Shown here: piece by piece, positions 26,665 through 35,900 of the stretch
Layout of the letters: each line of letters opens with the position of its first letter
How positions within the stretch are numbered: the first letter of the stretch is position 1
NCBI RefSeq assembly: GCF_900115365.1
Contig: NZ_FOWD01000003.1
Span: 1-64,000, forward strand
Direction of reading: 5' to 3'
DNA length: 64,000 nt
Source of the DNA: Anaerocolumna aminovalerica
GTDB lineage: Bacteria > Bacillota > Clostridia > Lachnospirales > Lachnospiraceae
Translations under genes and position numbers: made by a program
The notes under the pieces: generated by a model
Databases searched by the model: none
Told to the model about the DNA's origin: nothing
Seen by the model: only the letters and a program-made list of their open reading frames with translations

Positions 26665-28362
26665 ATGAACAGAAAAAGAATAAGATACTTTAGTGATAAT
26701 ATAAGACATATGTTTATCCTGTATGCAATTATACCTGCATTCCTGATTGCCTGTTTATGCATGGGGCTGATACTTGGAATATGGCAATATAGTGTTTATA
26801 CTACAAACCGTGCCGCTAATGCTAAGGTAAGTAATGTATTTCAAAAAGTTGTGGATATTTACATAAATGAAGCATTAAGCTTATCAAAGGATGAATCGTT
26901 AATTACGGAACCTATCGATACAAATAAGCTGGTAGAAATACGAAGATCCATGTATAAACTTTTTGCAGAAACAAAATATTCCGCAAAACTATATATTCTA
27001 GACGAAGAACTGAATTCTGTTCTATCCGATTATAATAATATGCCTGGTTTTTTAATAGATAATTCTTGTTATGATTGGGGTATTATTCGGGAAATACGTG
27101 AAAACCCTCAGGATATTTCTATAAAGCTTGCAACAGAGGGAGGGCGGATTCTATGTATTGGTACAAGCATACAAAAACAAGGAGAACTGGCAGGCTATAT
27201 AGTAGTAACGATTCCGGCGGATGAATTTCGTTTATTGTTGACACAGGTATCACCGCAGCAAACGGTTATAACAGATGGTAATGGATGGATCTATCTTACC
27301 AATAATTATGTTTTTCAAGATACATTGGGACGCTTTGTAAGAGAACAGGAATATTCCGAAGGATTTATTCAGTATCAGGATAAAGGATATTATCTGTCCA
27401 AAAGTAAAATATGCAAGGATAAGTTACAGGTGTACACTATTACCAGCCATGATATGGAATCAAGAATGTTTTACACAATGAGCATGTTCATTCTGCTTAT
27501 ATTTGCCGCAATTATTATAATTACCTATTTTATCAGCAGAAAAGTAGCAAAAAAGAGTACAAGGGATATTTATAAAATAGCGGAAGCATTTGAACAGGTC
27601 AAAAAAGGTAATCTGGAACGTTATCTGAATATTGACAGTAGTGTTGAATTCAAGGAAATCGGCGAAGCATATAACTTAATGTTGGACGGCTTAAAGAAGA
27701 ACATAAAAGAAAACAAAGAATTGACCAGATATGCTGCATTTGCACAGGTGAAACAACTGGAAGCGCAGTTTAATCCTCATTTTCTTTTTAATACTTTGGA
27801 CAATATCCGCTTTATGAGTAAGATTGATCCGGAAGCTTCGGATAAAATGATCATTGCCTTATCAACGCTGCTTCGATACAGTATCAGTGATGCGGAAGAA
27901 GAAATTCAGGTTGAAGAAGATATGCGATATACGGAGAGTTATCTCACCATTTTAAAAATTCGATATAACAGAAGGTTTACCTATGAAATTGATGTAGAAG
28001 AAAAGGTTAAGAAGTATTTAATTCCTAAATTAATGATACAATCAATTATTGAAAATGCTGTCAAATATGGTTATGCAGAAGGAGATACACTGCATGTTAC
28101 CATTAAAGGATTTGAGAAGGAAGGCAAATTAATCTTTGTTTGCAAAGATAACGGAGGGGGAATTAAAGAAGACATGTTAAAGCAAATCAGAGAAAACCTT
28201 CTACTGCCGGTAAATAAAACGAATCATCATGGTATTTATAATATACACAGAAGAATACAATTAATGTATCACGGGGATTATGGAGTTACTTTAGAAAGCA
28301 AATTGGGAGAGGGAACGGTTGTAACCTTGACGTTACCTGTTCGCATGAATTCTGGTCTATAG
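26665..28362 (+). CDS. Sensor histidine kinase, YesM/HptS-like
   Basis: This 565-residue membrane kinase has two transmembrane helices (about 12-38 and 272-292) around an extracytoplasmic domain. A HAMP-like linker follows (about 293-345), then a His_kinase domain with the phospho-accepting histidine in QLEAQFNPHFLFNTLDNIR (about 370-388). A HATPase domain comes last, with IENAVKYG, DNGGGI and GEGTVVTL. It probably phosphorylates the AraC-type regulator encoded 38 bases downstream. The extracytoplasmic domain may contact the sensor protein encoded just upstream, forming a three-component system. Confidence 0.85.
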   Translation: MNRKRIRYFSDNIRHMFILYAIIPAFLIACLCMGLILGIWQYSVYTTNRAANAKVSNVFQKVVDIYINEALSLSKDESLITEPIDTNKLVEIRRSMYKLFAETKYSAKLYILDEELNSVLSDYNNMPGFLIDNSCYDWGIIREIRENPQDISIKLATEGGRILCIGTSIQKQGELAGYIVVTIPADEFRLLLTQVSPQQTVITDGNGWIYLTNNYVFQDTLGRFVREQEYSEGFIQYQDKGYYLSKSKICKDKLQVYTITSHDMESRMFYTMSMFILLIFAAIIIITYFISRKVAKKSTRDIYKIAEAFEQVKKGNLERYLNIDSSVEFKEIGEAYNLMLDGLKKNIKENKELTRYAAFAQVKQLEAQFNPHFLFNTLDNIRFMSKIDPEASDKMIIALSTLLRYSISDAEEEIQVEEDMRYTESYLTILKIRYNRRFTYEIDVEEKVKKYLIPKLMIQSIIENAVKYGYAEGDTLHVTIKGFEKEGKLIFVCKDNGGGIKEDMLKQIRENLLLPVNKTNHHGIYNIHRRIQLMYHGDYGVTLESKLGEGTVVTLTLPVRMNSGL

Positions 28363-28400
28363 TTGCATTGTAATATTATTGAGAAGGAAGGTATAAGGTT

Positions 28401-29180
28401 ATGCTTAAGGTACTAATAGCAGAAGATGAGGATATTATCAGAAAGGGATTAGCTTACACCATTGATTGGTTAAGCATAGGATATGTCCTTGTGGGGGAGG
28501 CCGCCAACGGTGAAGAAGGAATTGAAAAGATTAAAGAATTAAAGCCGGACGTGGTACTCGCAGACATTATGATGCCTAAAGTAAATGGACTTGAAATGAT
28601 ACGCCGGGCAAAGGAGGAAGTTCGGTTTAAAAGTGTAATTCTCACAAGCTATGCAGAGTTTGATTATGCAAAAGAGGCAATTGAATTAAAAGCATATGAT
28701 TATCTTATGAAACCGGTTGATGTAGATAAACTGAAAGAGGTCATGGGTAAACTGCAAGTTGAAATTAAGCATGAAAAGGAGAAGGAACTGGTATTTAGGC
28801 AGAAAAATCAGGGAATGGACATTGAACTGCTTTCTTCCGGTGACTTCTATAAGAATCCTTATGTTAAAAAAACAATCGATTTTATCAAAGAACGTTACAT
28901 AGAGAAGATAAGTATAGAAAGTATTTCAGAGGAATTAGAGATTAGTGCCAGTTATCTTAGCAGGAAGTTTAAAGAAGAAACGGGACACACCTGTCTGGAT
29001 TTTTTAAATATGTACCGTGTACAGCAAGCCATAAGACTTCTTGATGAAGGAATTTACCGTGTTTATCAGGTATCGGATATGACAGGATTTTCAGATTACA
29101 AACATTTTTGTTTAGTGTTTAAGCGTTATACCAAAACTTCACCTAGGGAATTTATAAAAAATAAGGTATATACCAGTTAA
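28401..29180 (+). CDS. Response regulator with AraC-type DNA-binding domain
   Basis: This 259-residue regulator has an N-terminal receiver domain (about 1-120). The acidic pocket is AEDED, the phospho-aspartate is in DVVLADIMMPKVNG (about D55), and K104 is in YLMKPVD. The C-terminal AraC/YesN HTH domain (about 150-255) has ISASYLSRKFKEETG and VSDMTGFSDYKHFCLVFK. It is shorter than typical YesN proteins and lacks their central domain, like HptR. It probably activates the transporter genes that follow. The ATG follows GAAGGAAGG. Confidence 0.85.
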   Translation: MLKVLIAEDEDIIRKGLAYTIDWLSIGYVLVGEAANGEEGIEKIKELKPDVVLADIMMPKVNGLEMIRRAKEEVRFKSVILTSYAEFDYAKEAIELKAYDYLMKPVDVDKLKEVMGKLQVEIKHEKEKELVFRQKNQGMDIELLSSGDFYKNPYVKKTIDFIKERYIEKISIESISEELEISASYLSRKFKEETGHTCLDFLNMYRVQQAIRLLDEGIYRVYQVSDMTGFSDYKHFCLVFKRYTKTSPREFIKNKVYTS

Positions 29181-29310
29181 TAGTTCATTTTTAAGGATAA
29201 TTTTGCACAAAAGAAGGTATCATTATTACCACAAATTATCTAATATGTATATATGAAGAATACAAGTTACGGGGGATTCATATTGTATTACTTCAAAAAA
29301 CAGATAATAT

Positions 29311-30660
29311 GTGGAGGATGGAAAAATGAAAAAGTTGGTATCACTTCTTTTGGTTCTTACAATGGTCAGCACAATGCTGGCTGGTTGCGGAACATCACAG
29401 ACAAGTAAAAGTGGAGAAAAAAGTGAGGCAGAGAAAATCATTGAACAAGCAGAAAAAATGACACTTCAAGAACTTTACCAAAAAGCAATTGAAGAGTCCA
29501 AGGGTAAAACCATGTATGGTATCGGTAACTCAAGCCGGGGTGCAACGGCAGCAACCGGTTTTATTGAAGAACTGCAAAAAATTGATTCTTCCTATAATGG
29601 AACCATCGAATGGTCACAGCCTAAGAATAATTCAATTTTTACCCTATTAAATGCAGACATAACCAGTTCCAGTCATACATATTCCATGACATTAATTCAG
29701 GATGGAAACCAGATTCAGAGTAAAATGCTGGATACCGGTAATCTTCTTAATTTCATTCCTAAGGAATGGAAAGAGGCAAATGGCGTAAATGAAAAGGAAA
29801 ACGGGCATCCATTAGCATTACAAACATTAAATAAAGTATTCATGTTTAACAATCTTGGAAATAAAAACTACACAAACTGCTGGGATTTTGTGTATGAGGA
29901 CGCAAGCCCGTTATTTATGGGTGTTGATTCTGAACCTGTTGGAAAGAATTTCTTATATATGTTAACTAATGATAAATATGCGACCTACCTAAAGAAAGCA
30001 TTTGATGCTTTAGACAGTACAAAACAGGCTTATTTCCAAACAACCATTGATGAAGTAGCTGAAGATGGGAAAAGCCTTGGTTTGTCCGGGGATAATACGA
30101 AATATGGTTTAGCATGGATTAAGCTATGGTGTGAAAAATACAACGAACAGACAGATGACGGCCCTATCTGTAACGAACTTGTTACCACCTCAGCAGTTGG
30201 TGAAAGCGGTCTTCTTGTTTATTCTAAGCTTCGTTCCGTTGAAGAATCAGAAACTGTTTCTGTAAATAATGTAACAGTGGCAGCCTATCAGGATGAATAT
30301 GCGGGAATCGGCGGCTATGCCTATAAGCATTATCTTCAGCTTGTGAAGACAGCTCCCCTTCCATGGACAGCCTGTGCTTTTATTGCGTATATGGTAACTA
30401 CAGAAGAAGGTTTTTATGCATGGGGCAAAGATATGGGTGGCTATAGTGCTAATCCTAATATCAATCAGGATCATTCACAGGATGGTTTTGTAGATGGTGT
30501 TGATACCTATTCTGCCAAAAATGACAGAGGATATGACTGGTGGGTTAGCGAAGATGGAGGAGCTCTTGTAGTAGAAGATCCGAAGTACTGTTCAGAGGTA
30601 TCTTTCAATATGAGTGACTGGATAGACGTAATTATTGGAAATAAAGCTACAGCAGAATAA
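29311..30660 (+). CDS. ABC transporter solute-binding lipoprotein
   Basis: This 449-residue extracellular lipoprotein has a signal peptide ending in the lipobox LAGC (C22). The mature part contains patches typical of binding proteins, such as YGIGNSSRGATAATGF near the start and TACAFIAYMVTTEEGFYAWG. It is longer than usual iron or sugar-phosphate binding proteins (about 340). It heads the transporter genes, 130 bases after the response regulator, and a 9-bp hairpin follows it. Ligand is not known; the neighbouring PgtC/HptA-like sensor hints at a phosphorylated compound. Confidence 0.8.
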   Translation: MEDGKMKKLVSLLLVLTMVSTMLAGCGTSQTSKSGEKSEAEKIIEQAEKMTLQELYQKAIEESKGKTMYGIGNSSRGATAATGFIEELQKIDSSYNGTIEWSQPKNNSIFTLLNADITSSSHTYSMTLIQDGNQIQSKMLDTGNLLNFIPKEWKEANGVNEKENGHPLALQTLNKVFMFNNLGNKNYTNCWDFVYEDASPLFMGVDSEPVGKNFLYMLTNDKYATYLKKAFDALDSTKQAYFQTTIDEVAEDGKSLGLSGDNTKYGLAWIKLWCEKYNEQTDDGPICNELVTTSAVGESGLLVYSKLRSVEESETVSVNNVTVAAYQDEYAGIGGYAYKHYLQLVKTAPLPWTACAFIAYMVTTEEGFYAWGKDMGGYSANPNINQDHSQDGFVDGVDTYSAKNDRGYDWWVSEDGGALVVEDPKYCSEVSFNMSDWIDVIIGNKATAE

Positions 30661-30691
30661 TTATTTTTTTGAAACTAATAGTTGACCCAAT

Positions 30692-30716
30692 AAGGGGCGT
30701 TTATGATACGCCCCTT
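30692..30716 (+). terminator. Attenuator-like hairpin after the binding-protein gene
   Basis: A 9-bp GC-rich stem AAGGGGCGT/ACGCCCCTT (30692-30700 with 30708-30716) lies between the lipoprotein and permease genes. A weak T run suggests partial termination, giving more binding protein than membrane subunits. Confidence 0.65.
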
Positions 30717-30739
30717 TAATAATAAAGAAAGAGGAAATC

Positions 30740-32566
30740 ATGGAACAGCAAATTTTACAAAGACCGGGGAAATCAAGAATTTTTATGAATAAAGTTAAGA
30801 CTTTCCTATGTAAACCCCAAAACGTTGTTTTGTTGGTTCTCGGTATTATTCTTTCTGTAACGACGATAGCACCCATTGTTTCTATTTTTGCGGATACAAT
30901 TTCCATACATGTAGGATCTGTAGACGCACATCTGACCGGAAAGACCTCCGGTTATACATTAGTTAATTGGATTGATCTTTTTACCGGAAATCTTAGCAGA
31001 CAAAATGTTTGGATACCTCTTGGCAATACACTGTTATTGGCTTTCTTTACTTGCTTAGGTGCAATTATTTATGGAGGTATTTTTGCCTATCTTGTTACAA
31101 GAACGAATTTAAAATTCAAAAAGTATTTAAGTGCCATTTTTATCTTCCCGTATATCATGCCACAGTGGACCTTGGCAGTAGTATGGCAGAATTTATTTAA
31201 CAGTCATGGGGTAACCGGCGGTTCTGACGGTTTACTTGCCTCCTTATTCAGGATCACCATGCCTGCATGGTGGTGTAAAGGACTTTTTCCCAGTGCAGTA
31301 GTATTGGCACTTCATTATGCCCCTTTTGCATATATAATGATCGGTGGAATATTCCGTAATATGGATGCCAATCTGGAAGAAGCGGCAGTGATTTTGAACA
31401 CACCAAAGTGGAGAATATTCAGCAAGGTTACTCTTCCCATGATTAAACCGGCAATTCTTTCAACTATCCTTCTTGTTTTCGGAAGTGCTATGGGAAGTTA
31501 TCCGGTACCTCATTATATGAATTTAACAACTCTGTCAACAAAGTACGTCAGTATGAATGTGAACAGAGCCGGAGAAGCCAGTATTCTTGCTATTATCATG
31601 ATGGTTTTTGGTGTAGTTATTCTTATGATGAATCAGGTAACCACAAGCAGCCGGAAGAGCTATACAACAGTAACAGGTAAATCAGGACAGATTAGTAAGG
31701 TGAATCTTGGCAGAGTGGGCAAATATGCAATTGCTGCTATATTTATTATATTAACAACATTTACAAGTATTTATCCTATTATTTCCTTTGCTATGGAAAC
31801 CTTCCTGCCAAACCCAGGTGATTATAGTTTCCTTACTTCAGGAAATCTAAGTAATTTAACATTAAAATGGTGGATTACTTCAGAAAATTTAACGGAAAAT
31901 GGAATGTACGGACAATTGGGAATCCTATTTAATTCTACCATATGGAATGCATTTAAAGGCACGTTAATTGTATCAATATGCTGTTCTTTAATTGCCGGTA
32001 CCATAGGTACTTTGGTGGGATACAGTGTCAGTAAAAACAGAAGGAGCAAAGCCGCAGGCTATGTAAATGCCATAGCATTCCTGCCTTACCTGATACCTTC
32101 ATTGGCAGTGGGTGTTTCCTTCTTTATCTTTGGATCGGCACTGGGAATTTATAATACATACCTTTTAATTATTCTTGCAGGAACTGTAAAGTATATACCA
32201 TTTGCAAGCAGAAGTGCGCTAAATTCCATGTTACAGCTAAGCGGTGAGATCGAAGAAGCTGCCATTATCCAGGACATTCCATGGTTCAAACGAATGTTCA
32301 AGATTATTATTCCTATTCAAAAGTCATCCATTATAAGCGGCTATCTATTACCGTTTATGACTTGCCTTAGAGAATTAACTTTATTTATGCTGCTTTGCTC
32401 ACAAAATAAGATCGTTACAACTTTACTTGATTATTTTGATGAAATGGGTCTTTATGCATTCTCCAGCGGTATTAATCTTATTTTGATTATATTTATTATT
32501 ATATGCAACGGGCTGATTAATAAGGTAACGGGTGCAAGCCTGGATAAAGGAATTGGAGGAAATTAA
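30740..32566 (+). CDS. Fused double ABC permease, FbpB/AfuB-like
   Basis: This 608-residue membrane protein contains two permease domains in tandem (about 30-300 and 325-605), each with about six transmembrane helices. Each half has an EAA coupling loop: EEAAVILNTPKWRIFSKV in the first and EEAAIIQDIPWFKRMFKI in the second. Fused permeases of this size belong to the FbpB/AfuB (ferric iron and sugar-phosphate) group. It would form the whole channel with two copies of the ATPase encoded downstream. Confidence 0.85.
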   Translation: MEQQILQRPGKSRIFMNKVKTFLCKPQNVVLLVLGIILSVTTIAPIVSIFADTISIHVGSVDAHLTGKTSGYTLVNWIDLFTGNLSRQNVWIPLGNTLLLAFFTCLGAIIYGGIFAYLVTRTNLKFKKYLSAIFIFPYIMPQWTLAVVWQNLFNSHGVTGGSDGLLASLFRITMPAWWCKGLFPSAVVLALHYAPFAYIMIGGIFRNMDANLEEAAVILNTPKWRIFSKVTLPMIKPAILSTILLVFGSAMGSYPVPHYMNLTTLSTKYVSMNVNRAGEASILAIIMMVFGVVILMMNQVTTSSRKSYTTVTGKSGQISKVNLGRVGKYAIAAIFIILTTFTSIYPIISFAMETFLPNPGDYSFLTSGNLSNLTLKWWITSENLTENGMYGQLGILFNSTIWNAFKGTLIVSICCSLIAGTIGTLVGYSVSKNRRSKAAGYVNAIAFLPYLIPSLAVGVSFFIFGSALGIYNTYLLIILAGTVKYIPFASRSALNSMLQLSGEIEEAAIIQDIPWFKRMFKIIIPIQKSSIISGYLLPFMTCLRELTLFMLLCSQNKIVTTLLDYFDEMGLYAFSSGINLILIIFIIICNGLINKVTGASLDKGIGGN

Positions 32567-32590
32567 GTTGAAAAAGTAAATTTTTAACCG

Positions 32591-32615
32591 GCAATTTGTG
32601 CGGCACAAAAATTGC
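32591..32615 (+). repeat. GCAATTTGTGC-type hairpin before the ATPase gene
   Basis: GCAATTTGTGC (32591-32601) pairs with GCACAAAAATTGC (32603-32615) with two bulged bases. The core TTTGTGC/GCACAAA recurs at 50873-50889 before the DtxR-family gene, so it may be a recurrent intergenic hairpin. Confidence 0.45.
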
Positions 32616-32657
32616 TTCGTTATAAAATGGTGCTAAAGCATCGGAATCGAGGATAAT

Positions 32658-34304
32658 ATGCCAGAAATAATACTAGAAAATGTTACGAAAAGATGGGGAA
32701 AGTTTTATGCGGTGGATAATCTTAACCTGGTAATAGAAGATAATGCATTTGTTACGTTACTTGGGCCTTCCGGATGCGGAAAAACAACAACACTCCGTAT
32801 GATTGCAGGTCTTGAAACTCCTACAAGCGGAAAAATTACCATTGGCGGAGTTACTGTATTTGATAGTGAGATGGGAATTAATATTCCTGCTAATAAAAGA
32901 CATGTAGGCTTTCTCTTCCAAAACTATGCTTTGTGGCCAAATATGACCGTATACCAGAATATATGCTTTGGTCTTAAAAACATAAAAGAAGAGATGGCAA
33001 CGGTGGATTACGAGGTTAAAAGTGCAGATACGCTTATTAAAATACTTAGTAAACCGGGAGAAGTTGCTCAGGCAATTAACGAATGCATGGATAAGTCCGG
33101 CGTTTTGGACACAGGCAGAGCAATAATCAAATTAATTGATTTATATGAAATATCTGTTTACACAGCAAAAGAACTTTTAAGTTATAAATTACAGGATACT
33201 TTTGATGTAGAAGAAAAAGCGAAACAAATTCGAGAAAAATGGAAAGCTGATATTGAAAGTGCAAAAAGAAAATATAAAGATTCCGGCTGCGAATTAAATG
33301 ATAACTATGAAGTTATAAAGAATGGTCAGGTAGTAAAGACAATTAGAAAAATGACGAAGGAGGAAATCGATTTAGCGGTACGAAGAGTCTCCAGAATCGT
33401 AAAGATTGGCATGTTTATGGATAGGTATCCCAGTGAACTTTCAGGAGGTCAGCAGCAACGTGTAGCTATTGCACGTACTTTGGCTCCGGAACCTACGGTG
33501 CTGTTTATGGATGAGCCATTGTCAAACTTGGATGCTAAATTAAGACTTGAGATGCGATCTGAGTTACAAAGACTTCATATTGATACCGGAAGTACATTCG
33601 TCTATGTCACCCACGACCAGATGGAAGCTATGACCTTAGCCACTAAAATATGTCTGATTGACAATGGAGTGTTAAATCAATATGATAGACCTCTCCAGGT
33701 ATATAATAGACCAAATAATTTATTTGTGGCGGATTTTGTAGGGAACCCGGCCATTAATTTCATGGAAGCAAAAGGAGTACAGAACGCAAATGGAAACATT
33801 GCTTTAGAAATCTTAAAGAATATTAAAGCCACATTTATACCAAGAGAAAACCTGGATATAGCACGTTGGATCAAGCAACAGGAAATAGAAGAGGAGAGTA
33901 AGCGTCAAACTGAGTTTGAAAAGCAAAAGGACAAGAAAAATGTTGAAAAAGGAAATAAAGATTCCCGATTCCGATATCACATTGCTAAGGTGGATGAAGA
34001 TGGAATATTAGAGGAAGAGAAGGTAATTACATACCATGATTTTGTTATAGGAATACGGCCGGAATTTATAAAAATCAGTGAGCATGGTTCTTTAACAGGA
34101 GAAATCTACAGTGCAATGCCTACTGGTATGGAGACTACCGTTAAAATAAGAATTGGTAATTTCCTATTTACAGGTGTTGTATTCGGGGGTGTATTATATG
34201 AGATTGGGCAGACTGTAAAACTCGACTTTGATGGGAAAGGTATATTGTTATTTAGTCGTAAGAATGGTAATCTGATATCCCAGGGAGCATTAAATGTGGA
34301 GTAA
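32658..34304 (+). CDS. ABC transporter ATPase with ~120-residue insertion
   Basis: This 548-residue protein has all ABC motifs: Walker A GPSGCGKT (36-43), Q-loop glutamine Q88 (LFQNYALWPNMTV), signature LSGGQQQR (261-268), Walker B TVLFMDEP (280-287) and H-loop YVTHDQ. The order is canonical, but Q88 and the signature are about 173 residues apart, against about 53 in MalK-type ATPases. So about 120 extra residues (roughly 115-240), rich in charged helices, sit inside the helical subdomain. A TOBE-like C-terminal part follows and also has a charged insert (about 395-440). The ATG follows GAGGA. It energises the fused permease encoded 90 bases upstream. Confidence 0.85.
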   Translation: MPEIILENVTKRWGKFYAVDNLNLVIEDNAFVTLLGPSGCGKTTTLRMIAGLETPTSGKITIGGVTVFDSEMGINIPANKRHVGFLFQNYALWPNMTVYQNICFGLKNIKEEMATVDYEVKSADTLIKILSKPGEVAQAINECMDKSGVLDTGRAIIKLIDLYEISVYTAKELLSYKLQDTFDVEEKAKQIREKWKADIESAKRKYKDSGCELNDNYEVIKNGQVVKTIRKMTKEEIDLAVRRVSRIVKIGMFMDRYPSELSGGQQQRVAIARTLAPEPTVLFMDEPLSNLDAKLRLEMRSELQRLHIDTGSTFVYVTHDQMEAMTLATKICLIDNGVLNQYDRPLQVYNRPNNLFVADFVGNPAINFMEAKGVQNANGNIALEILKNIKATFIPRENLDIARWIKQQEIEEESKRQTEFEKQKDKKNVEKGNKDSRFRYHIAKVDEDGILEEEKVITYHDFVIGIRPEFIKISEHGSLTGEIYSAMPTGMETTVKIRIGNFLFTGVVFGGVLYEIGQTVKLDFDGKGILLFSRKNGNLISQGALNVE

Positions 34305-34365
34305 AGAAATTGACTTGTAAGGTTTTTAACTTTAAATTACCAAATAAGCATAGATAGTATTAAAT

Positions 34366-34415
34366 AACGTTCTATTAAGAAGGATTTTGCTAACCTTTTT
34401 AATGGAACGTTTTTT
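34366..34415 (+). terminator. Terminator of the ABC transporter operon (copy 1)
   Basis: A stem around AACGTTCTATTA and TAATGGAACGTT, with one G-U pair, is followed by six T. A second copy follows at 34597-34645. Confidence 0.75.
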
Positions 34416-34596
34416 GCTATTTATTAATATCGATATGTATAACCTAAGGTGGCAGCTAAGGTTACAAAAAATACTGTGGCAGAAGTCACCGCCCTTGCGA
34501 AAATCACAAGTGAATTATATTCTGACCTTTTAAATTACCAAATTAGTATAGATAGTATTAAATAGGTAGTTGATAAAATTAGTTTTATAGTTAAAA

Positions 34597-34645
34597 AACG
34601 TTCCATTAAGAAGGATTTTACTAACCTTTTAAGTGGAACGTTTTG
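34597..34645 (+). terminator. Second, duplicated terminator (copy 2)
   Basis: AACGTTCCA pairs with TGGAACGTT and is followed by TTTT. It is a diverged duplicate of the hairpin at 34366-34415. Confidence 0.65.
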
Positions 34646-34896
34646 CTATTTATTAATGTTATTTATTAATATCGATATGTATATTCTAAGGTGGTAGCTA
34701 AGGTTACAAAAAACATCTTGAATGAATGATGATAATGTCAAAGAAACTTATTGAAATTAATAGATGAAAATTTTAAAAAAAGAAAATAGCCTCTTTACAA
34801 TTATCGGAATAAATGATATTCTTAAATCATAAGTAGTAAGTAATATGTAGTAAGAAGTAACTAATAAACATATTAATTACAGGAGGAAGTATAGTT

Positions 34897-35886
34897 ATGG
34901 AGGAGTTAACATTAGCTCAGGGATTTACAATTATATCACTAAATTCGTTGGACAGTCTGCATATGACAACAGCAAAAAGAATGGCGCTTCGCTGTATTTC
35001 TGCAGCGGTAATACTAGAACTTTATTTAGAGGACTACTTTACAGAGAAGGAAGAACAACTGGTTCTGAACAGAGAGGTGTTTGCCAAGCCGGATATTCTT
35101 CTTTATCAGGAAGAGGTACTGAAACATCTATTTAAGAACCAGGACAGTCTGGAAGGGACTTTTGCCTGGTGGCTTGGGAAAGCTTCAACACTTTCCGATA
35201 AAAGCTTAAAGAGGGTAGAGCATACTATAATGGATTCCTTAAAAGGACTTAATTTAATGGAGGAAATTCCGAACCTTTTAGGTTGTGATTTATTTTATAC
35301 TACAGCGGATATTACCATGAGGGAATATAGAAGCAACAGTTTGGAATATAACCGGCAGACAGAAGGAATCAGAAGCGAAGTATTGGAAGAGGGTAAACTT
35401 ACAGACGAAGATATCGTAAAGCTTTGGCTTCTACGGGAAAGTGCTTGCTTAAGCGAGATATTTACAAAAAAAGAATTGGATAGCGTTTTGATCCGTTTTA
35501 ATGAAATGTATCAAAGCAGCCAACTGGCAAAGAGGTTGTTTGAAGTTTCAATCCATCATATGGGTGAGACTGCCGTAAAGAATTTTCTGACCTTTAAAAA
35601 ACAGTTGATGAGTACACCTTTCGGTACGGGTTTAAATTTTGACTTTCCCTTTATTGAACGTTCCCAGTCAGTATTCATTGAAACGGAAGCAATGTTTTCC
35701 AACCCTGAGAAGCGTCTTGAGGACGTACTAAAGCGTCTGAATGGTTACGGACATGAAGTTACCGTGCTTCGTGGGGGAGCGGTGCCATTATTGAAGATAG
35801 ACAATATCTTATATGAAGCAGTCGCAGATGCAATTGTGGGTAAAATTCCGGTTCATGGTATTCGTCTCCGCCGCTATCAGATATAA
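34897..35886 (+). CDS. Hypothetical protein, weakly GPP34-like
   Basis: This 329-residue protein is soluble and mostly helical, without a signal peptide. The start (EELTLAQGFTIISLNSLD, then CISAAVILELYLED) follows the pattern of GPP34/GOLPH3-type domains, where a short helix is followed by an alanine- and leucine-rich helix. This is a pattern match by eye only. The C-terminal part (about 255-329) is not recognised. It is followed after 14 bases by a small MerR-like protein, and the two probably form one transcript ended at 36157-36214. The ATG follows AGGAGG. Confidence 0.5.
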   Translation: MEELTLAQGFTIISLNSLDSLHMTTAKRMALRCISAAVILELYLEDYFTEKEEQLVLNREVFAKPDILLYQEEVLKHLFKNQDSLEGTFAWWLGKASTLSDKSLKRVEHTIMDSLKGLNLMEEIPNLLGCDLFYTTADITMREYRSNSLEYNRQTEGIRSEVLEEGKLTDEDIVKLWLLRESACLSEIFTKKELDSVLIRFNEMYQSSQLAKRLFEVSIHHMGETAVKNFLTFKKQLMSTPFGTGLNFDFPFIERSQSVFIETEAMFSNPEKRLEDVLKRLNGYGHEVTVLRGGAVPLLKIDNILYEAVADAIVGKIPVHGIRLRRYQI

Positions 35887-35900
35887 AAGGAGGGATAGAA

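Larger units (their letters stand above)
34305..34896. repeat. Imperfect long direct repeat carrying two terminators
   Basis: Copy 1 (about 34327-34470) and copy 2 (about 34525-34713) share the same order of blocks: TTTAAATTACCAAAT, ATAGATAGTATTAAATA, a terminator hairpin, TATTAATATCGATATGTAT and GCTAAGGTTACAAAAAA. Copy 2 has two extra inserts, about 30 and 12 bases. The hairpins are 34366-34377 with 34400-34411, and 34597-34608 with 34631-34642, both followed by T runs. No gene is present. Confidence 0.75.

Noticed and set aside
25562-34304. Calling the ABC cluster an iron(III) transporter
   Set aside because: The fused permease is FbpB-like, but the sensor looks like PgtC/HptA and no iron-binding tyrosine pair could be assigned. 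The substrate is left open.
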